Source of the DNA: Bacteroidaceae bacterium
Lineage (GTDB): Bacteria; Bacteroidota; Bacteroidia; Bacteroidales; Bacteroidaceae
DNA: 7,303 nucleotides
Direction: 5' to 3'
Assembly: GCA_017558165.1 (NCBI GenBank)
Contig: JAFYWE010000028.1
Location: forward strand, 1 to 7,303
Of the stretch, positions 7,168 through 7,303 are shown in pieces; position 1 is the first letter of the stretch, and every line of letters begins with the position of its first letter. The position numbers were made by a program, and so were the translations under genes. The notes below the pieces were generated by a model, which saw only the letters and a program-made list of their open reading frames with translations, was not told the origin of the DNA and searched no databases.

Positions 7168-7303
7168 GAAGCTGTTTAAATTTTTAAAAAAAGTTTTTCT
7201 TATACTATAAGTCGCTGTTTCGTTGTTTTTTATATTCAAAAATGTCTGTTTTCTTCTTTTTCTCGGTTACGTAGCCCGCTACGCGCCCTACAAAAAATAA
7301 TAA
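7168..7303. other. AT-rich intergenic segment downstream of the ROK gene
   Basis: No open reading frame, RNA gene or convincing terminator was recognised. A/T runs at 7178-7200 could form only a weak A-T hairpin (AAAAAaagTTTTT) after the ROK stop, which may act as a poor terminator. A short GC-rich palindrome lies near the right end (separate entry). Confidence 0.5.
7270..7283. repeat. Short perfect palindrome CGTAGC-CC-GCTACG
   Basis: Two six-base arms are separated by two bases, a GC-rich island in otherwise AT-rich non-coding DNA. Read on the minus strand it is followed by an A/G-rich run rather than a T-tract; on the plus strand an A-tract begins a few bases later. It therefore does not look like a standard terminator in either direction. 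It could be part of a dispersed intergenic repeat continuing past the window. Confidence 0.35.

Noticed and set aside
7178..7200. Possible Rho-independent terminator after the ROK gene.
   Set aside because: The only pairing is a short A-T stem without GC pairs, too weak to call a terminator on sequence alone.
1..7303. CRISPR arrays, tRNA or rRNA genes, insertion sequences and phage-like genes.
   Set aside because: No regularly spaced repeats, RNA gene signatures, transposase-like frames or terminal inverted repeats were seen; nearly all sequence is explained by the three coding regions.

Overview
The window looks like a piece of a Bacteroidales (Bacteroides/Prevotella/Muribaculaceae-type) chromosome. 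Three things suggest this. The translation starts follow A-rich, Shine-Dalgarno-poor leaders. The candidate promoters resemble the Bacteroidetes TTTG / TAnnTTTG type. The gene content is typical of host-glycan foraging. Genus cannot be decided from the sequence alone.

Layout. (1) Positions 1-4199, minus strand: one uninterrupted reading frame of at least 1,399 codons, running off the left edge. It encodes a very large secreted protein. In order it has a signal peptide, an intact SGNH (GDSL-type) esterase, a second SGNH-like domain that has lost its catalytic residues, a helical FIVAR-like connector, a beta-trefoil-like module, a CBM40/LamG-like jelly roll, a second trefoil-like module, a BNR-associated N-terminal domain, and a GH33 sialidase domain cut by the window edge. 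(2) Positions 4200-4384: intergenic, with a strong hairpin plus T-tract that should terminate the upstream gene, and a possible promoter fused to it. (3) Positions 4385-6034, minus strand: a complete secreted GH20 beta-N-acetylhexosaminidase. (4) Positions 6035-6201: a divergent regulatory region with candidate promoters in both directions, a helically phased GATACGC direct repeat and an imperfect dyad. (5) Positions 6202-7167, plus strand: a complete ROK-family sugar kinase. (6) Positions 7168-7303: AT-rich non-coding DNA with a short GC-rich palindrome and no supported gene.

How the genes fit together (inference from families and neighbourhood): the esterase/sialidase would remove O-acetyl groups and then sialic acid caps from mucin-like or N-glycans. 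The hexosaminidase would release the exposed GlcNAc/GalNAc. The cytoplasmic ROK kinase would phosphorylate the imported hexose or GlcNAc. In Bacteroides fragilis a ROK kinase (RokA) is known to serve this last role in sialic acid use. No transporter, aldolase, epimerase or regulator gene lies inside the window, so the locus is only partly seen.

The least ordinary object here is the composite sialidase-esterase with a dead SGNH copy. The remaining genes are standard members of their families.
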